DNA of 64,000 nt from Clostridium_S neuense (GCF_045310695.1 NZ_JBJIAA010000011.1:124001-188000), one strand, 5' to 3'; positions 46,063-55,251 are shown, counted from the stretch's first letter. Program-made: numbers and translations. Notes: a model not told the origin generated them from the sequence alone.

Positions 46063-47115
46063 TTATTCTACTAATCCCCAATCCAACGGAGTTCCCTTTT
46101 CTATATTAGTTCTTGCCTTCTTGCCAATAACATCATTAATATATTTTGTTTTAAGACCAAAGGCTGGTCGTATGCTCTTAACATTTTCATTTGTAAATTC
46201 CTCACCTTTTTTTATATCCTTTACCACAAACAAGGATCTTGAATGCTGTCTGCTATTTTTTTGTTTTTCTGTAAGCTCATAGGTTACAGTTCCAAGCGCC
46301 TTTTCAATTTCCCTTATACTTTTAACCATTGCTGCGAATTCGGAAGGTTCCATAGAAAAAGCAGAATCAGGCCCACCATCACTCCTGCTTAGTGTAAAAT
46401 GCTTCTCTATAACTGATGCTCCAAGGGCTACTGCAGCCGCAGAAACAGAATATCCCATTGTATGATCTGAAAGTCCCACACTGCAATTAAAGGTATCTTT
46501 CATATTAGAAATCGTTTTAAGGTTAATATCTCCTAAAGGCGTCGGATATGAGCTGCTGCATTTTAACAAAATGACATTATCATTATTCATTCTTCTGCAA
46601 GCTTCAAGTGCTTCATAAATTTCTCCTATCTCAGCAATTCCAGTTGACATTATAACAGGCTTTCCTTTTGATGCAACATACTCAACAAAAGGTATGTCTG
46701 TAAGCTCAAAGGAAGCTATTTTATACGCTGGGACATCCATTTCCTCTAAAAAATCTACAGCACTATTATCAAAAGGCGATGAAAAACAAATTAATCCTTC
46801 ATCCTCTGCTATCTTTTTTAGCTTTGGCTGCCAATCCCATGGAGTATAAGCCGTTTCATAAAGCTTATGTAATGTTGTCCCATCCCATATTGTACCTTGC
46901 TTTATTTGAAAATATTCATTGTCTGAATCCAGCGTTATTGTATCTGGAGTATATGTTTGAAGCTTTATAGCATCTGCTCCTGCCTTTTTAGCAGCCTTAA
47001 TTATTTTCACTGCCCTGTCAAAGTTCTGATTATGATTTGCAGACATTTCAGCTATTATAAATGTTTTTTGATTGCAACCAACTTTTATACCATTTATATC
47101 TACAATTTTATTCAT
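46063..47115 (-). CDS. pseI: pseudaminic acid synthase PseI (NeuB family)
   Basis: 350 residues. NeuB-type TIM barrel that condenses phosphoenolpyruvate with the 6-deoxy-diacetamido sugar released by PseG. Motifs FIIAEMSANHNQNFDRAV (about 19-36), DAIKLQTYTPDTIT, KIASFELTD, LLKCSSSYPTP and VGLSDHT are followed by a C-terminal SAF antifreeze-like domain (RSLFVVKDIKKGEEF, IRPAFGL). The SNHN-like start and length favour PseI or LegI over sialic acid NeuB; PseG and PseB beside it favour pseudaminic acid. It overlaps the ATP-grasp gene by 8 bases. Confidence 0.93.
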   Translation of the reverse strand: MNKIVDINGIKVGCNQKTFIIAEMSANHNQNFDRAVKIIKAAKKAGADAIKLQTYTPDTITLDSDNEYFQIKQGTIWDGTTLHKLYETAYTPWDWQPKLKKIAEDEGLICFSSPFDNSAVDFLEEMDVPAYKIASFELTDIPFVEYVASKGKPVIMSTGIAEIGEIYEALEACRRMNNDNVILLKCSSSYPTPLGDINLKTISNMKDTFNCSVGLSDHTMGYSVSAAAVALGASVIEKHFTLSRSDGGPDSAFSMEPSEFAAMVKSIREIEKALGTVTYELTEKQKNSRQHSRSLFVVKDIKKGEEFTNENVKSIRPAFGLKTKYINDVIGKKARTNIEKGTPLDWGLVE

Positions 47116-48064
47116 TTGAACCTCCTAAATATATTGCCTTGTCATATCTAATCATCGTAATTTCCTTAAAATTTTTAAGTGGTTTTATGTCTTCTCCCTT
47201 ATTCATTTTGTTAAAATATAATCCATAGTCACCACCAGCCTTAAAAGTTAGAGGAACTCCTCCCCCAAATCGAGGATTTATTTCTATAAAATACACATCG
47301 CCCTTTTCGTCCATTATACACTGCACAGTCAAAGGTCCAATAAGCTTTTCGCCTTTATCTATTCTTTTAAGCTTTTCACAAAGTTCACTTACTTTTGCTA
47401 CTATTTTTTTATTTTTAACAGTTCTAGTTTTAGAAACCTCGCCTGCTCTAACTTCTAACCTTTCTCTTGGAACTTTAAAAACAACATTGCCCTTTAAATC
47501 GCAAAGCACATCTACTGTAAATTCTGTACCTTCTATGAACTCCTGTACTATTGGCCTTTCTATATATTCTAAAAAAAAGTTAAGCTCTTTTGAATTTCTT
47601 ATCTTAAATACGCCTTGACTTCCCATACCATTAAAAGGCTTTATTATAAGTGGAAATTTCACATCATAAGGTATACTGCTTTTTAAATATGTATTGGGAC
47701 ACTGTATATTATTTTTTTTAAAGAATTCATACGTTTTCCATTTATCATTACAAACCTCAATGATGCTTTTGTCACTTAAAATTAATTTTGTTCCATTGTC
47801 CTCAAAATATTTTCTATAGTCACAAAGCATCAAAAATTCTTTTTCATAAAGAGGAACAAGAAAATCTATTTTTTCCTTTTTACATATGCTTAAAATTTGA
47901 TTTATATAGCCTTCTTCTTGAAATTTCTTTACTTTATAAAATTTATCTACAAAATAAACTGCAGGTGCCATTTCTGAAATATCAGTTCCAATAACTTTGC
48001 AGCTATTTTTAAGCCAATTAATAAGCTGTACTCTCTTTCCTATAGCAGTTAAAAGTATATTCAT
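47108..48064 (-). CDS. ATP-grasp ligase in the pse operon
   Basis: 318 residues. An N-terminal pre-ATP-grasp Rossmann part (MNILLTAIGKRVQLINWL) precedes an ATP-grasp fold with the nucleotide loop PLIIKPFNGMGSQGVFKI (about 136-153), VQEFIEGTEFTVDVL and the metal site VYFIEINPRFGGG (about 265). ATP-grasp enzymes join a carboxylate to an amine or thiol through an acyl-phosphate. Location between a cytidylyltransferase and pseI suggests it modifies the sugar, for example by adding an amino acid; the substrate is unknown. Confidence 0.85.
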   Translation of the reverse strand: MNILLTAIGKRVQLINWLKNSCKVIGTDISEMAPAVYFVDKFYKVKKFQEEGYINQILSICKKEKIDFLVPLYEKEFLMLCDYRKYFEDNGTKLILSDKSIIEVCNDKWKTYEFFKKNNIQCPNTYLKSSIPYDVKFPLIIKPFNGMGSQGVFKIRNSKELNFFLEYIERPIVQEFIEGTEFTVDVLCDLKGNVVFKVPRERLEVRAGEVSKTRTVKNKKIVAKVSELCEKLKRIDKGEKLIGPLTVQCIMDEKGDVYFIEINPRFGGGVPLTFKAGGDYGLYFNKMNKGEDIKPLKNFKEITMIRYDKAIYLGGSNE

Positions 48065-48082
48065 GCTATCTCCTCATTTCGC

Positions 48083-48853
48083 TTAAACCTCTTTTTGCTT
48101 CACCTCAGAATTAATTGAAGCAATTTCCTTATTATTATCTAAAAATTTAATTACAGCTTTTGATGATACAAACTCATCTTTAAAATTATTATATATTTTA
48201 CTAATTAGTTTAAAATCATCTTCGGTATCTACACATAATCTGTAATTTTTTTTATAAAACTCATTTCCCTTAACATAGCCTATTTTAAACTTTTCTGGAT
48301 GCTTATACATATAGAGTGTTACATGTTCCTTATACATATTTGTCTCTTCTTCAGAAAAGCCTTTGCAATTTTCATGAACGTCACAGTAAACCTCATTAAG
48401 TGCAACTTTAGAAAACACTTCAACATCAAAACCCCTTATAAAAGTTTCTGGAACATCAAGCCTTATATAGTCATAATTATTACATATAAAACTTGTTACT
48501 ACGTTGTCTACTATAACAGCATCAATCAAAGGGCAGTCGCCTGTAATCCTTATTATTATACCATATTCATCTTTATTATATATTTCTGCTGCTTCTTTGT
48601 ACCTTTCAAGCACATCACCTTCAGAACCTCTAAAAACCTTATATCCATACTGCTTGCATGTGTTAACGAGTTCCTCTTCTTTTTCAGATATTGATGTAGC
48701 TAAGATTATATCATCTATATATTTTGATTTTTTCAATCTATCTAGTACATTAACAATCATGGGTTTCCCAAGAATAGGTTTTAGAACCTTACCAGGCAAT
48801 CTTTCAGAGCCCATTCTTGCCTGAACAATACACGTAACTTTTATAATAATCAC
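48083..48853 (-). CDS. spsF: SpsF-type cytidylyltransferase (CMP-sugar synthetase-like)
   Basis: 256 residues. The nucleotidyltransferase start CIVQARMGSERLPGKVLKPI and IIRITGDCPLIDA are typical of the SpsF group, related to CMP-KDO/CMP-NeuAc synthetases. It is the best candidate to activate the pseudaminic-type acid with CTP, in place of a classic PseF. No ATG or TTG is near; the GTG at 48853 overlaps the site GAGGTGAT, so initiation may use it or an ATT a few bases later. It sits between the HAD gene and the ATP-grasp gene. Confidence 0.85.
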   Translation of the reverse strand: MIIIKVTCIVQARMGSERLPGKVLKPILGKPMIVNVLDRLKKSKYIDDIILATSISEKEEELVNTCKQYGYKVFRGSEGDVLERYKEAAEIYNKDEYGIIIRITGDCPLIDAVIVDNVVTSFICNNYDYIRLDVPETFIRGFDVEVFSKVALNEVYCDVHENCKGFSEEETNMYKEHVTLYMYKHPEKFKIGYVKGNEFYKKNYRLCVDTEDDFKLISKIYNNFKDEFVSSKAVIKFLDNNKEIASINSEVKQKEV

Positions 48854-48855
48854 CT

Positions 48856-49527
48856 CTAAATATTTTTTATTATATTTATCAATTCGTTTAGGTTGTTTAT
48901 TGTAAAATCAGCTTCATAACCTTTCTCTTCCTTTAATTTCATGTTGTCACCACATTCTCTTATAATTCTTACAGTATAAAACCCAACCTTTCTTGCTCCG
49001 ATAAAATCTTTAGCTGGATTATCACCTATGTATACAGCTTCATGCGGTTTACAATTAAAATATTCCAACATTTTTTTATATGAATATTCATGTGGTTTCC
49101 AATACTCTCTACCAAAATCATCTGTTACAATTATTTTGTCAAAGTAGTTCTCTATATCTAAAGATTTTATTTTGTTCCACTGAACTGATGACTTTCCGTC
49201 AGTTATTATTCCCAAATTATAATTATACTGCAACTTTTTTAAGACTTCATAACTATCATCATACAATTTAAGTTTACCTTCTGCACTTCTATATATTTCA
49301 ACTAAATTCATTATTTCTTCATTGAAGCTATATTCTTCACATAACCTATCAAAAATTGTCCCCCTACCATATTTATTTAAAAGTTCTCTCATTTTCTTAT
49401 ATAATTCATCAATATGAATTGCATATTTATTGGATAAGTATTTTGCTACTTCTTTAAATCCATTTTTCACAAATTCAAACTCATTGTACAATGTATCATC
49501 CAAGTCAAATACAATTAATCTTATCAT
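48856..49527 (-). CDS. HAD-family phosphatase
   Basis: 223 residues. The catalytic loop VFDLDDTLYNE (about 6-16) holds the nucleophile Asp, motif II is IITDGKSSVQ, the lysine region is VTDDFGREYWKPH and motif IV is YIGDNPAKDFIGARKVG. A helical cap follows motif I. Family members dephosphorylate small phosphorylated metabolites. As the first gene of the pse operon it may dephosphorylate a sugar-acid phosphate, in the way NeuB-type pathways with phosphorylated products need; this is inferred. Confidence 0.85.
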   Translation of the reverse strand: MIRLIVFDLDDTLYNEFEFVKNGFKEVAKYLSNKYAIHIDELYKKMRELLNKYGRGTIFDRLCEEYSFNEEIMNLVEIYRSAEGKLKLYDDSYEVLKKLQYNYNLGIITDGKSSVQWNKIKSLDIENYFDKIIVTDDFGREYWKPHEYSYKKMLEYFNCKPHEAVYIGDNPAKDFIGARKVGFYTVRIIRECGDNMKLKEEKGYEADFTINNLNELINIIKNI

Positions 49528-49544
49528 TTATATGCTTTCTCCTA

Positions 49545-49590
49545 GTAAAAAAAGTGAAAAAATAGTTGTTTTAACACTATTCCTTCACTT
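49545..49590 (-). terminator. terminator of the flagellin gene
   Basis: A 15-bp stem with two G-U pairs (49576-49590 with 49552-49566, 9-base loop) runs on the minus strand into a seven-T tract. It ends the flagellin transcript 43 bases after its stop codon and separates it from the HAD gene. Confidence 0.85.
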
Positions 49591-49633
49591 AGATTCTTAA
49601 AATCTTTATTCATTTTACCACAAGTAATTTAAA

Positions 49634-50473
49634 TTATCTAACATTTTGCAATATCTGTAATACCTGTTGTGGAAATTTATTTGTCTGAGCCATCATTGCT
49701 GTTCCTGCCTGAACTATAATGCTATTTTTAGAGTACTCAATCATCTCAGAAGCTATATCTACGTCCATTATTTGGCTATCACCAGCTTCAGTTTCACTAC
49801 TTATATCCGATACATTTGAAATAGTTGAATTTAACCTATTTTGCAAAGCACCATATGTACCTCTTGCTTTATCAACAGTATCCAATGCCGAATCTACCAG
49901 ATTCATAGCTTTTTTACATCCATCTTGCGTAGTAACATCTACACTAGTCAAGGGAGTTCCATCTTTATCCTTAATGCTAGCTGCCTGAAAATCAAAGGTT
50001 GGTATATCAATATTTTCTCCTACATTGCCCCCAACCATACATTTAAAACTTCCGCTTGGATTAGTTAACAAGTTTACATCATTCATATTAGTACTTTTAG
50101 CTAAATGATCAACTTCATTTATGAGATTACTCACTTCTAATTGAGAAGCATCTCTATCTTCAACATTATATGTTCCATTAGAATTTTGAACTGCTAAATC
50201 TTTAATTCTTTGAAGTATTGAAGTAATTCCATCCAAAGCACTATCTACAGTTTGAATGAGACTTACAGCATCCTGAGAATTTGAATTAGCTCTCTGAAGA
50301 CTCCTAATCTGCATATTAAAATTTTCATTCCTTGCCAATGCATAAGGATCATCTCCTGCATCATTAACCCTTAATCCAGATGATATATGTGCCATTGCTT
50401 TTGTTTGCGCAGCAAGGGCAGACTTATACTTTGTAAAAATATTAAAAGATGCCATGTTGTGGCCTACTATCAT
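49634..50473 (-). CDS. hag: flagellin
   Basis: Filament subunit of 279 residues; ATG at 50471-50473 chosen with GGAG upstream. N-terminal D0/D1 region: MIVGHNMASFNIFTKYKSA, ISSGLRVNDAGDDPYALARN and SLIQTVDSALDGITSILQRI; C-terminal region: SQIMDVDIASEMIEYSK and FPQQVLQILQNVR. The middle domain is short, Ser/Asp/Thr-rich and a likely glycosylation surface. The segment after AGDD (PYALARNENFNMQIR) departs from the usual AAGLAISEKMRGQIR. It is driven by a sigma-28-type promoter and lies inside the glycosylation island. Confidence 0.93.
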   Translation of the reverse strand: MIVGHNMASFNIFTKYKSALAAQTKAMAHISSGLRVNDAGDDPYALARNENFNMQIRSLQRANSNSQDAVSLIQTVDSALDGITSILQRIKDLAVQNSNGTYNVEDRDASQLEVSNLINEVDHLAKSTNMNDVNLLTNPSGSFKCMVGGNVGENIDIPTFDFQAASIKDKDGTPLTSVDVTTQDGCKKAMNLVDSALDTVDKARGTYGALQNRLNSTISNVSDISSETEAGDSQIMDVDIASEMIEYSKNSIIVQAGTAMMAQTNKFPQQVLQILQNVR

Positions 50474-50508
50474 TTTAATCAACTCCAAAAAAATAATTAT
50501 TATTTAAA

Positions 50509-50535
50509 TTATCGTATATACCTCACTTCACTTTA
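50509..50535 (-). promoter_or_regulatory. sigma-28-type promoter of the flagellin gene
   Basis: Minus strand: TAAA (50532-50535), exactly 15 bases, then TACGATAA (50509-50516), 36 bases before the start codon. This is a close match to sigma-28 consensus at a gene known to be SigD-dependent in Firmicutes. Confidence 0.85.
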
Positions 50536-50604
50536 GCTTTGAACCTTAAAATTAAGTTTAACCTTGATATTCATTATTAAAGACTCAAAGCTTTCACAGC
50601 AAAT

Positions 50605-51585
50605 CTAAATCTTTTTTAGCATTACAATTGCTTTTCTAGTATCATAGCAATTTAATAAAAAAGCCTCTTTTACAATATCGTGTTTTGCTTGCTCCACAAA
50701 AAAAATATTTTGTCCATAATCCAAAATATACTGTTTAATTTCCATGTCTATTAGTTTCAATGAATTTGCATCGATTTTAGGATTTTGAGTTACATATGTC
50801 TTAAATGTATCAAACCATATTTCCATAACTACATACTCAATAACAGGTCTTAAAATGTTGTAGAGTCTTTCTTTTTTCATATTATTTAAATATTCTCTGC
50901 AAAAGGTATTATTTATATCAAAATAACTCGATTTATTTTTTTTATTAGAAAATGACTCTGAATTATTACGATAATAATATAGTGTTTTATCTACTATTCC
51001 AACTTTCTGTATTCTACAATATAATCTATTTAAAAAATCAACATCTTCAAGCTTCATTTTAGGAACAAACTTAATTTGAGAAGCAATAATAGTGCTTCTT
51101 TTATATAATTTGGTAACCAAAAAGCCGCATGTTATAAACATTCTAACTCTATTATCAAAGGATACCTCTCCTTCCATACTTTTATTCCAAAGCATCATGT
51201 TCCTATTTTTACGTTCACTGAAATATCCACATTCCACCATATCATAATCAGCTTCCACTGCTTTCTTGTACATACACTCATACATTTCTGGTTTAACATA
51301 ATCATCACTATCAGCAAATGATATGTATTCTCCTGATGCATATTCAAGACCAATATTTCTTGCTCCTCCAGGGCCCTCATTTTTATCTAATTTAATAATA
51401 ATTACTCTATCTGAATTTTCTCTTTCAAACTTATATAGTATTTCTAAGCTATTATCAGTAGAACAATCATCAACAAAAATCAACTCTATTTCTTTTAAGG
51501 TTTGTGCAGCTAATGAAGCTACCATTTCTTCTAAATACTTCTCTGCATTATAAACTGGAACAATTACAGATACTTTACACTTCAA
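50605..51585 (-). CDS. GT2 glycosyltransferase
   Basis: 326 residues from a TTG at 51583-51585 with AAGGAGAG 7 bases upstream; the longer frame from 51609 runs over that site. The GT-A domain starts CKVSVIVPVYNAEKYLEEM and has IFVDDCSTDNS, SFADSDDYVKPEM and MKLEDVDFLNRLYC. The C-terminal 120 residues are helical and unassigned. It lies just upstream of the flagellin promoter, so it may add a sugar to flagellin. Confidence 0.88.
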   Translation of the reverse strand: MKCKVSVIVPVYNAEKYLEEMVASLAAQTLKEIELIFVDDCSTDNSLEILYKFERENSDRVIIIKLDKNEGPGGARNIGLEYASGEYISFADSDDYVKPEMYECMYKKAVEADYDMVECGYFSERKNRNMMLWNKSMEGEVSFDNRVRMFITCGFLVTKLYKRSTIIASQIKFVPKMKLEDVDFLNRLYCRIQKVGIVDKTLYYYRNNSESFSNKKNKSSYFDINNTFCREYLNNMKKERLYNILRPVIEYVVMEIWFDTFKTYVTQNPKIDANSLKLIDMEIKQYILDYGQNIFFVEQAKHDIVKEAFLLNCYDTRKAIVMLKKI

Positions 51586-51655
51586 ATTTATCTCTCTCCT
51601 TAAAGCCAAACTATAAATATTTACTTACGCAGGCATAGAAAATCTTAAAATTAAT

Positions 51656-51688
51656 AAAAAACAATTCTCAGCTTAAGAATTGTTTTTT
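51656..51688. terminator. bidirectional terminator
   Basis: A 13-bp perfect stem (51656-51668 with 51676-51688) with a 7-base loop, bordered by A's on the left and T's on the right. It ends the rfbG-rfbH-GT2 transcript coming from the right. Confidence 0.8.
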
Positions 51689-51743
51689 ATTAGCTTTAAT
51701 TTTCATAAATACTAATTACTTATTATCAAGTATATCATGAATT

Positions 51744-52796
51744 TTATAGTTTATGTAGCAATTTTAATCTATTCAATGCTAATGAATAATTTTTGCATGC
51801 CTTATAATGCTTTACCGCTTCATCAGCAAAACCAAGACATTCGTATATTACACCAATATTATAATCAGCTAAATAAGAATTTGTACCTTCAATTTTGCAT
51901 TCCGTACTAGTTTTACAGTGTTCAAATTTCATTACAGCTTCTTTAAAGTTTGCATTATTCATATAAATAAGTGCCATAACAAAATTAAAATCAGCAATGT
52001 TTTTATATGCAGCTTCATATTTTTCCAAGGCTAAAGCTTCCTTATACTTTTTTAAATTAATTAAAGTATATCCATAGCTTTCAATTAAATCTTCTGCATA
52101 TTCATATTTTTCATTTACCCCAAGCTTCAATGCATTTTCAAAGTTCATCTCCGCCTTTTCATAATCCTTTGCCATAAAAAAAGTCTTACCTAACTGATAG
52201 TATAAGTAACTGTCTCTTGGATTTTCTAAAATAGCTTTTTGCAGCAATTCTTTATTTCTTGCAATTTTACCTTTGCTATTAACAACATCTTTCTCATATC
52301 CTATATGATTTACTATTATATCAACATCTGAAATTTTGTAATTCACTTCATTTATAGGAACTATTTGCTCATGTATCATACCATAGTACTTAAAATACTT
52401 CTTATTAAAAATTCTGCTTACTCTCTCCGTAAGCTGCTTTTTACCACCTGCATCTTCAAGAGTATTTATGATCTTTATTCTACCTAACTGCTTCCCATTT
52501 AAATTTATAAATTTATCTAAAGCTTCTTTGTTAAAAAAATCAACTGCTTCATCTGCATCTAATACTAAAATCCAATCATTTTTTGCTCTTTCTACAGAAT
52601 AATTCCTTGCTGCTGCAAAATCATCACACCATTTAAATTTAAAGACTTTATCAGTATACTTTTTTGCAATTTCTATAGTTTTATCTGTAGAGCCTGTATC
52701 AACTATTACTATTTCATCTATTTTATTTTTAATATTCTTTAAGCAGTTTTCTAAATTCTGCTCTTCATTTCTTACTATCATACATAAAGATATCAT
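51744..52796 (-). CDS. GT2 glycosyltransferase with TPR tail
   Basis: 350 residues, ATG at 52794-52796 with GGTGGAG upstream. It starts MISLCMIVRNEEQNLENCL, has VDTGSTDKT and WILVLDADEAV (metal-binding DADE type) and RIFNKKYFKYYG, as in SunS-related and TPR-bearing glycosyltransferases. TPR repeats follow from about residue 190 (DSYLYYQLGKTFFMAKDYEKA, YEYAEDLIESYGYTLINLKKY). Proteins of this type often glycosylate peptides or proteins; a flagellin acceptor is inferred. Confidence 0.87.
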   Translation of the reverse strand: MISLCMIVRNEEQNLENCLKNIKNKIDEIVIVDTGSTDKTIEIAKKYTDKVFKFKWCDDFAAARNYSVERAKNDWILVLDADEAVDFFNKEALDKFINLNGKQLGRIKIINTLEDAGGKKQLTERVSRIFNKKYFKYYGMIHEQIVPINEVNYKISDVDIIVNHIGYEKDVVNSKGKIARNKELLQKAILENPRDSYLYYQLGKTFFMAKDYEKAEMNFENALKLGVNEKYEYAEDLIESYGYTLINLKKYKEALALEKYEAAYKNIADFNFVMALIYMNNANFKEAVMKFEHCKTSTECKIEGTNSYLADYNIGVIYECLGFADEAVKHYKACKNYSLALNRLKLLHKL

Positions 52797-52823
52797 ACTT
52801 ATCTCCACCTTTACATTTTAGTA

Positions 52824-54134
52824 TTATGCAAAGAACTCATGTATGACATTTTGTATGTATTCAAGTTTTGCATCTGTCATTCCAGGATAAACTCCTAAGA
52901 AAAAAGTTCTTTCAAGTACTTGATCAGTATTTTTTATAGAACCTGATATTCTGTATTCTATATCTTTATAACCAGGCTGTTTTAATATATTACCTGCAAA
53001 CAACATTCTAGTTTCTATTTTTCTATCCTCAAGAAAAGTAACAAAATCTTTTTTGCTAAAACCTGCATCTTCTCTTACTGTTATTGGTATGGCGAACCAC
53101 GATGGATCTGCCTTTGGAAGAGATCTTGGTAAAATAAATTTATCTTCATAATTTTTAAAGCAATCATAAAGTACTTTAAAATTATGCTTTCTTCTTTCCG
53201 TAAACTTCGGAAGCTTTTTAAGCTGTTCTATTCCCATTGCACATTGTATATCCAGAGGCTTTAAATTATATCCTATATTATTATATACATACTTGTGATC
53301 ATAGCCTTCAGGAAGACCTTCAAATTTAAAATCAAATCTGTGACCACAAGCACCCTTAGGATTTGCTTCTCCTGTTTGACAGAAGCATGCTCTTCCCCAA
53401 TCTCTTATGGATAAAGCAGCTCTATATAATTCTGTTGAATTTGTACATACAGTCCCACCTTCGCCCATAGTCATATGATGTGCAGCATAAAAGCTATAGG
53501 TAGAAAAATCTCCAAAGGTTCCACAGAGTTTTCCATCATACTTTGAATCTAAGGCATCACAAGTATCCTCAACAACATATAAGTTATGTCTTGTAGCAAT
53601 AGCCATTATTTTGTCCATTTCTGCTGGATTTCCTAAGGTATGTGCAAAAACAATAGCTCTAGTTTTTTCAGTTATAGCTTCTTCTATTTTAGAAGCATCT
53701 ATATTATATGTATCTTCTTCTATATCTACAAATACTGGTATTAATCTATTTTGTATTATAGGATTCAGTGTCGTTGGAAAGGTCATCGCAGTAGTAATAA
53801 CTTCATCTCCAGGTTTCATAGGATTTTTTATTGATTTAGAGCATAGTGCAGAAATTGCAGCCAAATTTGATGATGATCCCGAATTAGTTACGAGACAATG
53901 CCTTACTCCTAAATAAGCAGCAAAATCTTCGCAGAACTGCTTTCCTTTGCTTCCTAAAGTAAGCCAAAAATCAAGTGCAGTATCAACCACAGCTACCATT
54001 TCTTTTTCATCAAACACACGCCCTGCATAGTTTACTTTTGTTTCTCCTGGGATAAACTTCTCTTTTTGTTTTCTAACTTTGTATAACTCCTTAACCCTAT
54101 CTAATATCTCTTGTCTTAATTTTTCTTCTTCCAT
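52824..54134 (-). CDS. rfbH: CDP-6-deoxy-D-xylo-4-hexulose-3-dehydrase RfbH (E1)
   Basis: 436 residues. Pyridoxamine-phosphate-dependent, iron-sulphur enzyme that removes the C3 hydroxyl of CDP-4-keto-6-deoxyglucose. It has the aminotransferase fold, but the usual Schiff-base lysine is replaced by histidine in SFYAAHHMTMGEGG (about residue 220), the hallmark of E1. The [2Fe-2S] cysteines are visible in ACFCQTGEANPKGACGHRF. The partner E3 reductase is not seen here. rfbG lies directly upstream, so together they make a CDP-3,6-dideoxyhexose precursor. A decayed copy of its 3' end lies at 59279-59445. Confidence 0.95.
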   Translation of the reverse strand: MEEEKLRQEILDRVKELYKVRKQKEKFIPGETKVNYAGRVFDEKEMVAVVDTALDFWLTLGSKGKQFCEDFAAYLGVRHCLVTNSGSSSNLAAISALCSKSIKNPMKPGDEVITTAMTFPTTLNPIIQNRLIPVFVDIEEDTYNIDASKIEEAITEKTRAIVFAHTLGNPAEMDKIMAIATRHNLYVVEDTCDALDSKYDGKLCGTFGDFSTYSFYAAHHMTMGEGGTVCTNSTELYRAALSIRDWGRACFCQTGEANPKGACGHRFDFKFEGLPEGYDHKYVYNNIGYNLKPLDIQCAMGIEQLKKLPKFTERRKHNFKVLYDCFKNYEDKFILPRSLPKADPSWFAIPITVREDAGFSKKDFVTFLEDRKIETRMLFAGNILKQPGYKDIEYRISGSIKNTDQVLERTFFLGVYPGMTDAKLEYIQNVIHEFFA

Positions 54135-54153
54135 AAATATACATCCTCACATT

Positions 54154-55251
54154 CTAAGCAAAAGCTTTCTGTTTCTTGATATACTCCTCTATTTGCTCTA
54201 TGCAAAATTCATACATATTGCTATTATCGTAATTTTTATACCAAGAAACAGTCATATCTATAGTTTCTTCAAAATTTAAAGCCTGCTGCCAACCTAAAAA
54301 CTCTTTTGCTTTACTACAGTCAAGCATAAGCAAATTTGCTTCGTGAGGCTTTTCCTCATTTGAAACATCCTTCCACTGTCCTTTTCCATAGCTTTCTATA
54401 ATTTGATTAACTACATCCTTTACTTCAATATTCAGGCTTTCATTTGGTCCAAAATTCCAGGCTCCAGAATACTTCAGCGGTTCATTATACAATTTTGCTG
54501 CAAGTAATATATAGCCACTTAAAGGTTCTAATACAAACTGCCATGGTCTTATAGAATGTGGACTTCTAATATTTATATTATCACATTTTTCAATTGCCCT
54601 TATGCAATCTGGAACTATTCTATCTTGCGCCCAGTCTCCCCCGCCTATAACATTACCTGCTCTAACTGAAGCTATAGCCTTACCATGTTTTGAGTAATCC
54701 TTTAAATTAAAAAAAGAATTTCTATAAGAAGATATTAATAACTCTGCACAACCCTTACTTGAACTATAAGGATCATATCCACCCATTGGATCGGTTTCTT
54801 TATATCCTATAGATTGTTCTTTGTTTTCATAACACTTATCTGTAGTAACCATTATTCCAACTTTTGTGCTATTACATTTTTTTATTGCTTCAAGGACATT
54901 AAGGGTTCCCATCACATTTGTTTCATAGGTTTCCTTTGGGTTTTCATAGGACCTTCTCACAATTGGCTGCGCAGCAAGATGAAACACAAATTCTGGCTTA
55001 TATGTATTAAAGGTTTCTTCAAGCTTTTCTGAATCTCTAATGTCTCCTCTTATATCAACAATTTTATTTCTTAAACTACACATATTAAAATTATCATATT
55101 TTGTATATGGAGCTAATGAATAGCCTATTACATTCGCACCTAGTTCTTTTAACCAAATTGAAAGCCAGGAACCTTTAAAACCCGTATGACCGGTTATTAA
55201 TACAGGTTTATTTAAGAATATATTTTCTAAATTCGACATCATTAAGTACAC
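54154..55251 (-). CDS. rfbG: CDP-glucose 4,6-dehydratase RfbG
   Basis: 365 residues in the longest frame. Short-chain dehydratase: Rossmann motif VLITGHTGFKGSWLSIWL (about 17-34), FHLAAQPIVRRSYENPKET, VMVTTDKCYENKE region (as IMVTTDKCYENKE) and YDPYSSSKGCAELL with the catalytic Tyr and Lys. GHTGFKGSW is specific to RfbG. The GTG at 55251 has only AAGG very close; ATGs at 55240-55242 and 55237-55239 are plausible starts giving 361-362 residues. rfbF, which makes CDP-glucose, is only present here as a fragment. Confidence 0.94.
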   Translation of the reverse strand: MYLMMSNLENIFLNKPVLITGHTGFKGSWLSIWLKELGANVIGYSLAPYTKYDNFNMCSLRNKIVDIRGDIRDSEKLEETFNTYKPEFVFHLAAQPIVRRSYENPKETYETNVMGTLNVLEAIKKCNSTKVGIMVTTDKCYENKEQSIGYKETDPMGGYDPYSSSKGCAELLISSYRNSFFNLKDYSKHGKAIASVRAGNVIGGGDWAQDRIVPDCIRAIEKCDNINIRSPHSIRPWQFVLEPLSGYILLAAKLYNEPLKYSGAWNFGPNESLNIEVKDVVNQIIESYGKGQWKDVSNEEKPHEANLLMLDCSKAKEFLGWQQALNFEETIDMTVSWYKNYDNSNMYEFCIEQIEEYIKKQKAFA

